This document shows, one piece after another, positions 48,815 through 58,042 of a DNA stretch of 64,000 bases. Origin of the DNA: Motiliproteus sp965230735 (lineage in GTDB: Bacteria; Pseudomonadota; Gammaproteobacteria; Pseudomonadales; Balneatricaceae); contig NZ_OZ246016.1 of NCBI RefSeq assembly GCF_965230735.1, positions 992,001 to 1,056,000 of the forward strand, written 5' to 3'. A program made the position numbers and the translations under genes. Each line of letters starts with the position of its first letter. Within the stretch, counting starts at the first letter, position 1. A model generated the notes under the pieces. It was not told where the DNA came from. It made no database searches and was given only the letters and a program-made list of their open reading frames with translations.

Positions 48815-51262
48815 ATGATCAAAATCAAAACTCTGCTCGGCTTTTTTATAAAAGTAGGGATTTTTTGTACATTTTTAGGGGCTCTGATTGTCGCCGGCGG
48901 TTACTACTACCTTAAACCACAATTGCCGGGTGTCGAGCAGCTTCATGATATTAAGCTGCAAACGCCTCTGCGGATTTATTCAGCCGATCATAAGTTGATC
49001 GCGGAATTTGGTGAAAAACGCCGGGTCCCCATTAACTATGATCAAATTCCGGAGCCCTTTGTTCAGGCTATTCTGGCCGCCGAAGATAGTCGCTATTTTG
49101 ACCATGGCGGGATCGATTTCAAGGGCTTGGCACGGGCCGCTTTCCAGCTTGCCAGCACCGGTCGAATCAAGACCGGCGGCAGTACCATTACTATGCAGGT
49201 GGCGAGAAATTATCTGTTGACGCTGGAGCGGACTTTTATCCGAAAGTTTAAGGAAATTATTTTATCGCTGCAGATGGAACAGCAGCTCTCAAAAAAAGAA
49301 ATTCTTGAGCTTTACGTCAATAAAATTTACCTGGGAAATCGAGCTTATGGCATTCAGGCCGCGGCTAATGTTTATTACGGTCGTGATATAGGCCAGCTGA
49401 CATTGGCCGAGCTGGCGATGATAGCAGGGCTGCCGAAGGCGCCTTCAGCTTATAACCCGCTGGCAAATCCGCCGCGTGCGCTGGAGCGCCGAAATTGGAT
49501 CCTGGCCCGTATGCAGAAGCTGGGTTATATCGATGCGAGCCAAATGACAGAAGCCCAACAGGCTCCGATCACGGCGGCCTACCATGGCGCCGATATCGAA
49601 CTCTATGCGCCCTATATCGCAGAGATGGTGCGTAGCGATCTGCTATCCCGCTTTGGTGAGTCGATCTATATCGACGGTTTCAATGCCTACACCACCATTC
49701 GCAGTACCGATCAGCAGGCCGCGAATCAGGCCGTTGTGAAAGGCTTGATGGCTTACGAACTGCGTCACGGATATCGTGGTGCTGAGCAGAAATGGGATGC
49801 TTCCCTGACCAAACCGCAGTATCTCGACAAGCTACGCCAGATTCCAAGCTATGCCTCGTTGGAGCCGGCGGTGGTATTGGCTGTGTCCGATGAGAAAGCG
49901 GAGAAGCAGCGCGCCGGCTTGCTATTACGCAATGGTGAAGTGGTCGAGCTGGATTGGGATGGCATCAGCTGGGCGCGTACCTTTAAGAGCGTCAACAGTC
50001 GAGGACCTGCACCCACCCATGCCTCCCAGGTGCTTGCAGCAGGGGATCTGGTCAGGGTGCTGATGACCGACAATGGCTGGGTGCTGCGTCAGATTCCACG
50101 GGTGCAGAGTGCGCTGGTCTCTCTGTCGACCAAGGATGGGGCTGTTCGTGCGCTGGTGGGTGGGTTTAGCTTCCAGCAGAGCAAGTTTAATCGGGTCGTG
50201 CAAGGGACCCGACAACCGGGTTCTAACTTCAAGCCCTTTGTCTATACCGCTGCACTGGCCAGCGGCTTTACCCCCGCGTCGATCATTAATGACGCGCCGG
50301 TGGTGTTCGAGGATAAAAACCTGGAAAGCAGCTGGCGACCGGAAAATTACAGCAAGGAGTTCTTTGGCCCGACCCGATTCCGTGAAGCCTTGTATAAATC
50401 CCGCAATCTGGTGTCGATCCGAATCTTAAGGACTCTCGGGGTTAAGCCGACGCTGGACTATATCCAGCGGTTTGGTTTTGATGGCGCGCGTCTGCCGAAT
50501 AACCTGTCGTTGGCGCTGGGGAGTGCCGATGTTACGCCGCTGGAGCTGGCCACCGGCTATGCCGTGTTTGCCAACGGGGGCTACAAGGTCGAGCCTTACT
50601 GGTTGGAACGTGTCACGGATCGAGCGGGTGAGGAACTGTTCAAAGCGCAACCTCTGACCGTCTGTGAAGGCTGTATCTACGCTCCCGAAGTAATGGCAGG
50701 CGAGGAACAGGCGGAATCCGAGAGTGAGATTGTTGACTTGTCGCTGCAGGGGGGTGAGGCGCTGACCAGCTTGCCGTTAGCGCCAAGAATCATTGATGAG
50801 CAGACCGCCTATCTGATTAATAACATCATGCAGGATGTGATCAAGCGAGGAACCGGTAGAAAGGCTGCTAAGTTGGGGCGTAATGATTTGGCGGGCAAAA
50901 CCGGTACCACCAATGACCTAAAAGATGCCTGGTTCTCCGGTTTCAACCGCAATCTGGTAGCCTCGGTTTGGGTTGGGTTTGACCAGCCGCAGACATTGGG
51001 TCGAAGCGAATTCGGCAGTACCGCCGCATTGCCAATATGGATCGACTATATGGAGCAGGCGCTGCAGGGCGAGCCCGAAGCACCACTGATTCCGCCTCAG
51101 GGTATCGTTAGCGTGCGTATTGATCCGGAAACCGGCCTGCTGGCCTATCCCGGTCAGAAAAATGCAATTTTTGAGGTCTTTCGCAAGGAGGATGTGCCCA
51201 CAGCTGCCGCGGTGCGCCAGGGGGTCAGCACCGGCCAGGTCAGCTCTGAAGAGTTGTTCTGA
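48815..51262 (+). CDS. mrcA: Penicillin-binding protein 1A (bifunctional class A)
   Basis: An 815-residue bifunctional peptidoglycan synthase with an N-terminal membrane anchor (IKVGIFCTFLGALIVAGGYYY). The GT51 glycosyltransferase carries AAEDSRYFDHGGIDFKGLAR in its first motif and GGSTITMQVARN. An OB-like insert is followed by the transpeptidase with the GSNFKPFVYT Ser-x-x-Lys, SRN (KSRNLVSIR) and KTGTTND motifs. Divergence from the pilMNOPQ operon is conserved in pseudomonads. The first 200 bp of the gene are noticeably AT-rich relative to neighbours. Confidence 0.97.
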   Translation: MIKIKTLLGFFIKVGIFCTFLGALIVAGGYYYLKPQLPGVEQLHDIKLQTPLRIYSADHKLIAEFGEKRRVPINYDQIPEPFVQAILAAEDSRYFDHGGIDFKGLARAAFQLASTGRIKTGGSTITMQVARNYLLTLERTFIRKFKEIILSLQMEQQLSKKEILELYVNKIYLGNRAYGIQAAANVYYGRDIGQLTLAELAMIAGLPKAPSAYNPLANPPRALERRNWILARMQKLGYIDASQMTEAQQAPITAAYHGADIELYAPYIAEMVRSDLLSRFGESIYIDGFNAYTTIRSTDQQAANQAVVKGLMAYELRHGYRGAEQKWDASLTKPQYLDKLRQIPSYASLEPAVVLAVSDEKAEKQRAGLLLRNGEVVELDWDGISWARTFKSVNSRGPAPTHASQVLAAGDLVRVLMTDNGWVLRQIPRVQSALVSLSTKDGAVRALVGGFSFQQSKFNRVVQGTRQPGSNFKPFVYTAALASGFTPASIINDAPVVFEDKNLESSWRPENYSKEFFGPTRFREALYKSRNLVSIRILRTLGVKPTLDYIQRFGFDGARLPNNLSLALGSADVTPLELATGYAVFANGGYKVEPYWLERVTDRAGEELFKAQPLTVCEGCIYAPEVMAGEEQAESESEIVDLSLQGGEALTSLPLAPRIIDEQTAYLINNIMQDVIKRGTGRKAAKLGRNDLAGKTGTTNDLKDAWFSGFNRNLVASVWVGFDQPQTLGRSEFGSTAALPIWIDYMEQALQGEPEAPLIPPQGIVSVRIDPETGLLAYPGQKNAIFEVFRKEDVPTAAAVRQGVSTGQVSSEELF

Positions 51263-51321
51263 TCGGTGCCACAGCAATAACGGCTTGAGCCTGCCCGGTG
51301 GTCTGGGCTGCTAAGGTCCGC

Positions 51322-52095
51322 TTAGCAGTCCAGCTCGTATTCAACTTCCAAGGGGGCGTGTTCGCTGAAGCGGGCATCGCGGTGGATCAGCGCGTTGTTG
51401 ATGGTCTTGCGCAGGCCACTCGTCGTAACCTGGTAGTCCAGTCGTGCACCTTCGTTGAGTGTCCAAGCCCGATTGTAGGGGGGCCACCAGGTAAACTGGT
51501 GATCGATGTGGTTGATCTCCCGAAACGCGTCGATAAAGCCCAGTTCACCGAAGACCATATCCAGCCATTGGCGCTCTTCCGGCAGGAACCCCGAGTTTTG
51601 CTGATTGACGTACCAGTTGCTCAAGTCTGATGTCTTGTGGGCGATGTTCCAGGTCCCGCAAAACACGAACTGCCGCCGCTTGCGCAGAGTCTTTCGCAGG
51701 TGGTTCAGAAAGTGTTCCATGTAATGAAACTTTTGCGACTGGGCGGCATCGTCCTTCAATCCCGATGGAATTGTCATTGAGACAATACTGACACCATCGT
51801 AGTCGGCCTGAATAAAGCGGCCGTGAAAGTCGCACAGCTCGAACCCCAATCCGGTCATGATCGCCTTGGGCGGCTTTTTGCAATAGATCGCCACGCCGCT
51901 GTAGTCATCTTCGAAGGCATCGAAAAAATAGGGGTAATAGCCTTCCGGATGATAGATCGCATCATCCAGTTGGTACTCTTTGCTCTGAATGTCCTGCAGA
52001 CAGTAAACGTCGGCATCCTCTTCGACCATCCAGTCGAAAAGGCCACGCTCGGCGGCTTGCTTGATGCCTTGAACATTCAGCGTGATAACGCGCAT
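51322..52095 (-). CDS. Crc/ExoIII-family protein with eroded catalytic site
   Basis: A 257-residue endonuclease/exonuclease/phosphatase-fold protein beside pyrE, exactly where Pseudomonas encodes Crc. Compared with E. coli exonuclease III, Asn7 is kept, but Glu34 is Asp35, Tyr109 is Thr108, the key Asp151 of GDxN is Thr148 (GTWN), and SDH is SEH at 244-246; Asp220 (RLDY) is kept. Similar losses made Pseudomonas Crc catalytically dead, and there it acts with Hfq to repress translation of catabolic genes. The whole-length pattern (LITLNVQGIKQAAERGLFDWM region, SGFLPEERQWLD, QFTWWPPYN) tracks Crc. I therefore favour a Crc-like regulator; residual nuclease activity cannot be excluded. Confidence 0.78.
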   Translation of the reverse strand: MRVITLNVQGIKQAAERGLFDWMVEEDADVYCLQDIQSKEYQLDDAIYHPEGYYPYFFDAFEDDYSGVAIYCKKPPKAIMTGLGFELCDFHGRFIQADYDGVSIVSMTIPSGLKDDAAQSQKFHYMEHFLNHLRKTLRKRRQFVFCGTWNIAHKTSDLSNWYVNQQNSGFLPEERQWLDMVFGELGFIDAFREINHIDHQFTWWPPYNRAWTLNEGARLDYQVTTSGLRKTINNALIHRDARFSEHAPLEVEYELDC

Positions 52096-52289
52096 GGAAC
52101 TACCTTAGGTTGGGGAAATGATTATTTTGGCCGGATTGTAAAGCCAAAGTTTGGGAAACTGAACTTTTTGTTACGCTGAATGGTATTTGATGACGTGCCT
52201 TAAGAGGGTTGTTGCTGTAGTCCGGTGAGGGACGTTGTATGATGGCCCCCGTTTTTTACCTCGACTTTTCTACGGAGCCTGCGATAGCC

Positions 52290-52931
52290 ATGCAAGATTA
52301 CCAGCGAGAATTTATTGAATTTGCCATCGAGCGTGGTGTGTTGAAGTTTGGCGAATTTACCCTTAAGTCCGGCCGTGTCAGTCCTTACTTTTTCAATGCG
52401 GGGCTGTTCGACAGCGGTGAGGCGCTGGCGCGCCTGGGGCGCTATTACGCCGCAGCAATCGAAACGGCAAAGATTGATTACGATGTGATGTTGGGGCCTG
52501 CCTATAAAGGGATTCCGCTGGCTGCAACTACCTGCGTGGCGCTAGCGACCGAGCATGGCAAGGATGTCCCTTATGTCTTTAACCGCAAAGAAGCTAAGGA
52601 TCACGGTGAAGGCGGAAATCTGGTGGGAGCGCCGCTACAGGGCCGAGTACTGATCATCGATGACGTGATCACCGCCGGCACGGCGATCCGAGAGGTCATG
52701 GCATTGATCGACCAGGCTGGAGCCAAGCCGGCGGCCACCGTGATCGCGTTGGATCGGCAGGAGAAAGGTAAAGCTGAGCTATCGGCCATTCAAGAGGTTG
52801 AGCAGGACTTCGCTATGCCGGTGGTCAGTATCATCACGTTTGCCGACCTGATCGAGTATCTGCAGCAGCGTGGCGATCGGGCAACCGAGGTAGAAGCGGT
52901 GTTGGCTTATCGCGAACGTTATGGAATTTAA
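52290..52931 (+). CDS. pyrE: Orotate phosphoribosyltransferase
   Basis: A 213-residue pyrimidine-synthesis enzyme joining orotate and PRPP. The PRPP-binding motif is RVLIIDDVITAGTAIRE, with VFNRKEAKDHGEGGNLVG as the flexible catalytic loop. The ATG at 52290 gives the usual MQDYQREFIEFAI start; GGAG lies 11 bases upstream. It is divergent from the Crc-like gene. Confidence 0.97.
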   Translation: MQDYQREFIEFAIERGVLKFGEFTLKSGRVSPYFFNAGLFDSGEALARLGRYYAAAIETAKIDYDVMLGPAYKGIPLAATTCVALATEHGKDVPYVFNRKEAKDHGEGGNLVGAPLQGRVLIIDDVITAGTAIREVMALIDQAGAKPAATVIALDRQEKGKAELSAIQEVEQDFAMPVVSIITFADLIEYLQQRGDRATEVEAVLAYRERYGI

Positions 52932-53132
52932 TCCTGCACCGTGACTCTAACTCGATACTTGGTTGGTAGTGGCACCAGCTTGACGTTTGGGCGTTAGAGT
53001 CTTAGTGCGGCGGATCTTTTTTCGTAATTTAAATCTCCCAGTCCACTCTAATGTCCAAAGCGGGCAAGTCCAAAGGTGCTGTTTGCTCGCCTAACACTTG
53101 GATGCGCCACCTTAAAGGCGGAGGAGATCAGT

Positions 53133-53525
53133 ATGCGAATATTTATCGTTTTGTTGGGGGTTGTTGCACTCAGCGCTTGCCAGAGTATCGCTCAGCAAGG
53201 CGGGGAGGCGCGCTATACCCTGGAGCAAGGGAAAGCATGGCGCGGTGTTAAGGTGGGTAATGCCCCAGTGCGCTCTGCCAGTGTGATCTGTTACCGCTCC
53301 GAGTGCTATCGGCTATTACAGTTGACGAACTTGCCTGGTGAACTAAACGACAAGTATCAGCTAAACCATCTTGTAAACTACCAGACGCTTTCACAGGCTC
53401 CGGGTATCGAACGGGACGGTGAACGGCTTGTGCTTCCGAAAGATATCGGCTGGCAGTTGTTTGTTGGCGCCCGTACTCGGGATCGGCTGGAAAAGAGTGA
53501 GGCAGGGGTATCCTGGCGGCCCTAA
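53133..53525 (+). CDS. Small lipoprotein of unknown function
   Basis: A 130-residue protein I do not recognise. The signal ends with lipobox VALSAC (Cys16). The mature part has two further Cys in SVICYRSECYRLLQL, likely a disulfide, and no obvious domain. GGAGGAGA precedes the ATG at 53133. It stands alone between pyrE and the his genes and is convergent with hisF. Confidence 0.75.
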   Translation: MRIFIVLLGVVALSACQSIAQQGGEARYTLEQGKAWRGVKVGNAPVRSASVICYRSECYRLLQLTNLPGELNDKYQLNHLVNYQTLSQAPGIERDGERLVLPKDIGWQLFVGARTRDRLEKSEAGVSWRP

Positions 53526-53571
53526 GATTGCGCCAGGATACTCAGTTCCGGTGATTCATTAAGGCCGAAGG

Positions 53572-54345
53572 TTAGAGACGAACTTCGACCCCTTTGTCGC
53601 GCATATATTGTTTGGCTTCGGGAATACTGTATTCACCGAAGTGGAAAATACTGGCGGCTAGGACGGCATCGGCTTTGCCTTCGGTAATGCCATCGACCAG
53701 GTGGTCGAGGTTGCCGACCCCGCCGGATGCGATTACCGGCACGGATACGGCTTCGGCAATCGCACGGGTTACACCCAGGTCATAACCGTTTTTCACACCG
53801 TCCTGATCCATGCTGGTCAGTAGTATCTCTCCTGCGCCGAGGTCGACCATCTTTTTGGCCCACTCCACCGCGTCGATTCCGGTGGGTTTGCGACCGCCAT
53901 GGGTGAAGATCTCCCAGCGGTCGGCTTCGTCGGCTGAACTGACCTTCTTGGCATCGATTGCCACCACGATACACTGGGAGCCGAAACGCTCGGCAGCTTC
54001 ACGGACGAATTCTGGATTGAACACCGCGGCCGAGTTGATGCTGACCTTATCGGCACCGGCATTCAGCATGGTACGGATATCATCGCAGGTGCGGATGCCA
54101 CCACCGACGGTCAGCGGGATAAACACCTGACTGGCCATCTGCTCGACGGTATGAACCATGGTGTCACGGCCTTCATGGGTGGCGGTGATATCCAGAAAGG
54201 TGATCTCGTCGGCACCCTGCTCGTCATAGCGCTTGGCCACCTCGACCGGATCACCGGCATCGCGGATATCGACGAACTGGACGCCTTTGACAACTCGTCC
54301 GTTCTCGACGTCCAGGCAGGGGATGATGCGTTTTGCCAAGGGCAT
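53572..54345 (-). CDS. hisF: Imidazole glycerol phosphate synthase cyclase subunit
   Basis: A 257-residue TIM-barrel enzyme that closes the imidazole ring. Catalytic Asp11 is in KRIIPCLDVENG and the second Asp is in IVVAIDAKKV; phosphate-binding GGGIRT and ASGGVGN are present. The ATG at 54345 with AGGAG upstream is the family start. It forms the synthase with HisH, encoded 114 bp upstream. hisA, normally between them, is missing. Confidence 0.97.
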   Translation of the reverse strand: MPLAKRIIPCLDVENGRVVKGVQFVDIRDAGDPVEVAKRYDEQGADEITFLDITATHEGRDTMVHTVEQMASQVFIPLTVGGGIRTCDDIRTMLNAGADKVSINSAAVFNPEFVREAAERFGSQCIVVAIDAKKVSSADEADRWEIFTHGGRKPTGIDAVEWAKKMVDLGAGEILLTSMDQDGVKNGYDLGVTRAIAEAVSVPVIASGGVGNLDHLVDGITEGKADAVLAASIFHFGEYSIPEAKQYMRDKGVEVRL

Positions 54346-54459
54346 GGGGATTCTCCTGATGCTCAATTGGGCAGAGAAGCTGCCCGGCAGACTCGGTTGG
54401 GTGCGAGCCTGCCTAATTCGTTAGACCCTGACTGGGCTGAGTCAATTCAATGCCGTTGC

Positions 54460-55107
54460 TTAGGGCTTACCGTCCCAGTTGAGGAAGTTCTGCAATAGCT
54501 GCAGACCGGCCTTCTGGCTTTTCTCCGGGTGGAATTGAACGGCGAAGACGTTATCCCGCGCGACCGCGACATCGAATTCCAATCCGTAGTCACAGCGACC
54601 GGCCACCAATGACGGGTCTTCAACCTTAACGTAGTAGCTGTGTACAAAGTAGAAGCGACTGCCATCCTCGATCTCGGCCCAAAGCGGGTGTGGGCGTTGC
54701 TGCCGGACCTGGTTCCAGCCCATGTGAGGGACCTTGAGGATTTCACCGTTATGGTCACGATGGTCCTTACCAAAGAAGGGCGCGTTGCCGGCGAAGTGGC
54801 CGAGGCAATCGACGCCACCATTCTCCTCGCTATGCCCCATCAGGGCCTGGTAGCCGACACAGATTCCCAGAAATGGCTTACCTGAATCGATCACCTGTCG
54901 GACCTCTTCATCGACACCCAGGCGTCGGATTTCGGCCATACAATCACGGATCGCGCCGACGCCGGGTAGGATCACTCGGTCGGCGCTGTAGATCTGCTCC
55001 GGATCAGCCGTGACTCGTACTTCGACGCCGGGGGCGACATGTTCCAGGGCTTTGGCGACCGAATGGAGATTGCCCATGCCGTAATCGATAACTGCAACGC
55101 TGCTCAT
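54460..55107 (-). CDS. hisH: Imidazole glycerol phosphate synthase glutaminase subunit
   Basis: A 215-residue class I glutamine amidotransferase. The nucleophile Cys is in LGICVGYQALMGHSEE, and the His-x-Glu pair in VQFHPEKSQKAG. It delivers ammonia to HisF. It lies 41 bp downstream of hisB. Confidence 0.97.
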   Translation of the reverse strand: MSSVAVIDYGMGNLHSVAKALEHVAPGVEVRVTADPEQIYSADRVILPGVGAIRDCMAEIRRLGVDEEVRQVIDSGKPFLGICVGYQALMGHSEENGGVDCLGHFAGNAPFFGKDHRDHNGEILKVPHMGWNQVRQQRPHPLWAEIEDGSRFYFVHSYYVKVEDPSLVAGRCDYGLEFDVAVARDNVFAVQFHPEKSQKAGLQLLQNFLNWDGKP

Positions 55108-55148
55108 GTTCTTTCTTGCTCTAAGAATCTATCTGGGACCGGCCTGCC

Positions 55149-55742
55149 TTAGAGGCAACCCTTGGTCGATGGAGTGATCCCCGCCATCCGCGGATCAGGC
55201 TCTAATGCCATCCGAAGTGCCCGGCCGAAGGCCTTGAACACGGTCTCAGCCTGATGGTGCGAGTTGGCACCCTTCAGATTATCGATATGCAGGGTGACCT
55301 GGGCGTGGTTGACGAAGCCGTGGAAGAACTCACCAAACAACTCGGTATCCAAAGCGCCGATCATGGCCCGGGTAAAGGGAATATCCATCGATAGACCGGG
55401 ACGGCCGGAAAAATCGATCACTACCCGCGACAGGGCTTCATCCAGCGGCACATAGGCGTGGCCGTAGCGAGTGATCCCTTTCTTATCACCGACCGCCTTG
55501 GCAAAGGCCTGCCCCAGCGTGATGCCGATATCTTCAACGGTGTGGTGCGCGTCGATATGAAGATCACCTTTGGCCTGAATATCCAGATCGATCAGTCCGT
55601 GGCGGGCGATCTGCTCCATCATATGCTCCAGAAAGGGCACCCCGGTATCGGCATTGAATTTGCCGCTACCGTCCAGATTGATCGATACACTGATCTGGGT
55701 TTCCAGGGTATTGCGGGTAACGCTGGCCTGACGTTCGCCCAT
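55149..55742 (-). CDS. hisB: Imidazoleglycerol-phosphate dehydratase
   Basis: A 197-residue monofunctional dehydratase (no phosphatase domain, unlike the E. coli fusion). Metal-binding repeats are in DLHIDAHHTVEDIGI and GANSHHQAETVFKA, with FLEHMMEQIARHG near the N terminus. It is the first gene of the hisB-hisH-hisF cluster and divergent from the AsmA-family gene. Confidence 0.97.
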   Translation of the reverse strand: MGERQASVTRNTLETQISVSINLDGSGKFNADTGVPFLEHMMEQIARHGLIDLDIQAKGDLHIDAHHTVEDIGITLGQAFAKAVGDKKGITRYGHAYVPLDEALSRVVIDFSGRPGLSMDIPFTRAMIGALDTELFGEFFHGFVNHAQVTLHIDNLKGANSHHQAETVFKAFGRALRMALEPDPRMAGITPSTKGCL

Positions 55743-55932
55743 GGTCTCCTCCGACTACCAAAATAAGCCGCCCATTATAGCGGCAAAGGCGATGGCAATG
55801 AATGCTTGGGTGTGGATCCGGAGGGGTACTGACGAGGAAAATGAGCGGATCGGACAACTTCCCGGTTTACCTACGAAAATCAGCCACTAAGATGTAGAGC
55901 AACAGGTGCTTTTTCTGCGATTGGAGTCGGAC

Positions 55933-58008
55933 ATGAAACTGCTGCTAAAAATTTTCCTGGGAATCGTGCTGCTGCTGGTGCTGGCGGTCGGGGCGATCCT
56001 GCTGCTGGTGAATCCAAACGACTTTAAACCCGAGCTACAACAGCTGGCACGGGACAAGGGGCAAGTTGAGCTGCAGCTGAGCGGCGATATCGGTTGGTCG
56101 CTGTTTCCGAATGTGGCGTTGTCCTTGCCGCAATTGCAGGTGATGACCCTCGATGGAGAGCCGTTGGCGGCGTTGGATCGGGCCAGCATTGAAGTAGCGC
56201 TGATGCCGTTGCTCAGTGGTGAGTTAAAGATGAGTGGCGTCGAACTGGAAGGGCTCGACCTGACTGTCAAAGCTCCGGCCCCGGAGCAATCGCAGGAATC
56301 GTCCGAGGCCCAGGCATCGGCTAGTGACCCCGGTTCGCTGCTGTTCGATATCGGCCAGGTCCGGATCGCGGATGCACGGGTGGTCTATGACGATCCGGCC
56401 AACGATCGGCAGGTGGAGATCAGCAATCTCTACCTGGAGGCCAAGGGGCTGGTCAGCGGTCAGGCTTTTCCACTGATGCTGGAGTTTGACCTGGCGCTAC
56501 ATGAGCAACAACAGCAGCAACTCAAAGCGGCTACCCGCCTGCAAACCGAGATATTGTTGGACGGGGCCAACTACAGCGCCAAGGCGTTGCAGTTGCAAAC
56601 CTCGTTGTCGGGAGCGCTGATGCCGCAACCGCTGAGCTTGAACCTGAGCGGTAATCTGGCGTTTGATCAGCTCGCCGATCGGGCCGAACTTCAAGCGGGT
56701 AAGCTGAAGCTGGCCAATCTGCTGCTGAATCTGGACCTGGTGGCGGAAGGGCTATCGGCTCAGCCGCAGTTGAGCGGTGAGTTGGCGCTTGATCCACTGG
56801 ACCTGAAGCAGCTGTTGGTCGCTCTGGGGCAGCCGGCACCAGAAACCGCGGATGATCAAGCCCTGCGCCAGGTCGGTCTGCGAGCGACCCTGGCCGGGCC
56901 AGCCGGTAGTGTGCAGTTGTCGCCCTTGAGTCTGCAGCTGGATCAGACTCGCTTCGACGGCAGTCTTGGCTACGATCTCAACAGTGGCAAGCAGAGCCTT
57001 GCGCTAAGCGGCGATAGCCTGGATCTGGATCGCTATCTGCCACCCTCAACAACAGGGGAAGGGGCTCAGTCGACGCAGGGCAAACCTGCAGCCGGTGGTG
57101 AGCGTTACTCCAAGGCGCCGTTGCTGCCCTTGGAAACCCTCAGGGCATTGAAACTGGATGCCGAGTTGGGGCTGAAGCAACTGAAGGCCTCAGGTTTGGA
57201 GATCAGCCAGCTCAAAATGCTGCTTAGTGCCGATGCCGGTTTGATCAAGCTGAGTCAGCTCGGCGGTGAGTTGTATCAAGGCCGCTTCGATCACCGCATG
57301 ACACTGGATGCCCGTAACGATACCCCCCGCTTTGATATCAGCAAGAAGGTCGAAGCCGTCGAGTTGGGGGCGATGCTGTTGGCGCTGACCGGACAGGATC
57401 GCTTCAGCGGTCGCTTTACGCTGAATGGAGCCTATCAGGCCCAGGGTAATTCGGTTTATGACCTAGTTCACAGCCTCGATGGCAACATGGATCTGGGACT
57501 CAAAGAGGGGCGTCTTAAAGGGGTGAATCTTGGGGATACGCTCTGTCGCGGGATCTTGCAGGTCCGGGGACAACAGGCTCCGGCCGAGACTGCGGAAAGT
57601 TACACCGAATTCAGCAACCTCAGTGCAACCGCCAAAATCGACAACGGTGTGGTCAGTAATCAGGACCTGAAGGCCGCCTTGGTCGGGATCAACCTGGCCG
57701 GCGATGGTCAGGTCAACCTACCGGCAGAAAAACTCGATTACGGACTGTCACTGACGGTGCTTCAGGACTTTGCCAGCGCCAACTGTCGGATCGATGAGAA
57801 ATTGCACAACCTGGCACTGCCGTTGCGTTGCGAAGGCGGTTTCGACGAGGCGCCGACCAAACTCTGCGGGGTTGATAAGAAGCGGATCAACAAGGTCTTG
57901 GCCGATGTGGGCAAGCGCGAAGTGAAGCAGAAACTGGAGCAGAAGCTCGAAGAGAAGCTCAAGGGCAACGAGGCGGTTAAGGGCGTGCTGAAAGGGTTGT
58001 TCAATTGA
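55933..58008 (+). CDS. AsmA-family protein
   Basis: A 691-residue AsmA-like inner-membrane-anchored periplasmic protein. An N-terminal helix (FLGIVLLLVLAVGAILLLV) is followed by the family start NPNDFKPELQQLARDKG, a repeating beta-groove region, and the C-terminal AsmA domain (LNGAYQAQGNSVYDLVHSL in two parts). Such proteins are implicated in lipid transport and outer-membrane homeostasis. The ATG at 55933 has GGAG upstream. It precedes mutY by 34 bp, the Pseudomonas gene order, and is Leu/Gln-rich as usual. Confidence 0.92.
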   Translation: MKLLLKIFLGIVLLLVLAVGAILLLVNPNDFKPELQQLARDKGQVELQLSGDIGWSLFPNVALSLPQLQVMTLDGEPLAALDRASIEVALMPLLSGELKMSGVELEGLDLTVKAPAPEQSQESSEAQASASDPGSLLFDIGQVRIADARVVYDDPANDRQVEISNLYLEAKGLVSGQAFPLMLEFDLALHEQQQQQLKAATRLQTEILLDGANYSAKALQLQTSLSGALMPQPLSLNLSGNLAFDQLADRAELQAGKLKLANLLLNLDLVAEGLSAQPQLSGELALDPLDLKQLLVALGQPAPETADDQALRQVGLRATLAGPAGSVQLSPLSLQLDQTRFDGSLGYDLNSGKQSLALSGDSLDLDRYLPPSTTGEGAQSTQGKPAAGGERYSKAPLLPLETLRALKLDAELGLKQLKASGLEISQLKMLLSADAGLIKLSQLGGELYQGRFDHRMTLDARNDTPRFDISKKVEAVELGAMLLALTGQDRFSGRFTLNGAYQAQGNSVYDLVHSLDGNMDLGLKEGRLKGVNLGDTLCRGILQVRGQQAPAETAESYTEFSNLSATAKIDNGVVSNQDLKAALVGINLAGDGQVNLPAEKLDYGLSLTVLQDFASANCRIDEKLHNLALPLRCEGGFDEAPTKLCGVDKKRINKVLADVGKREVKQKLEQKLEEKLKGNEAVKGVLKGLFN

Positions 58009-58042
58009 TGCTCAAGCGAAACGTCGGGAGCGGCGTGGTCCG

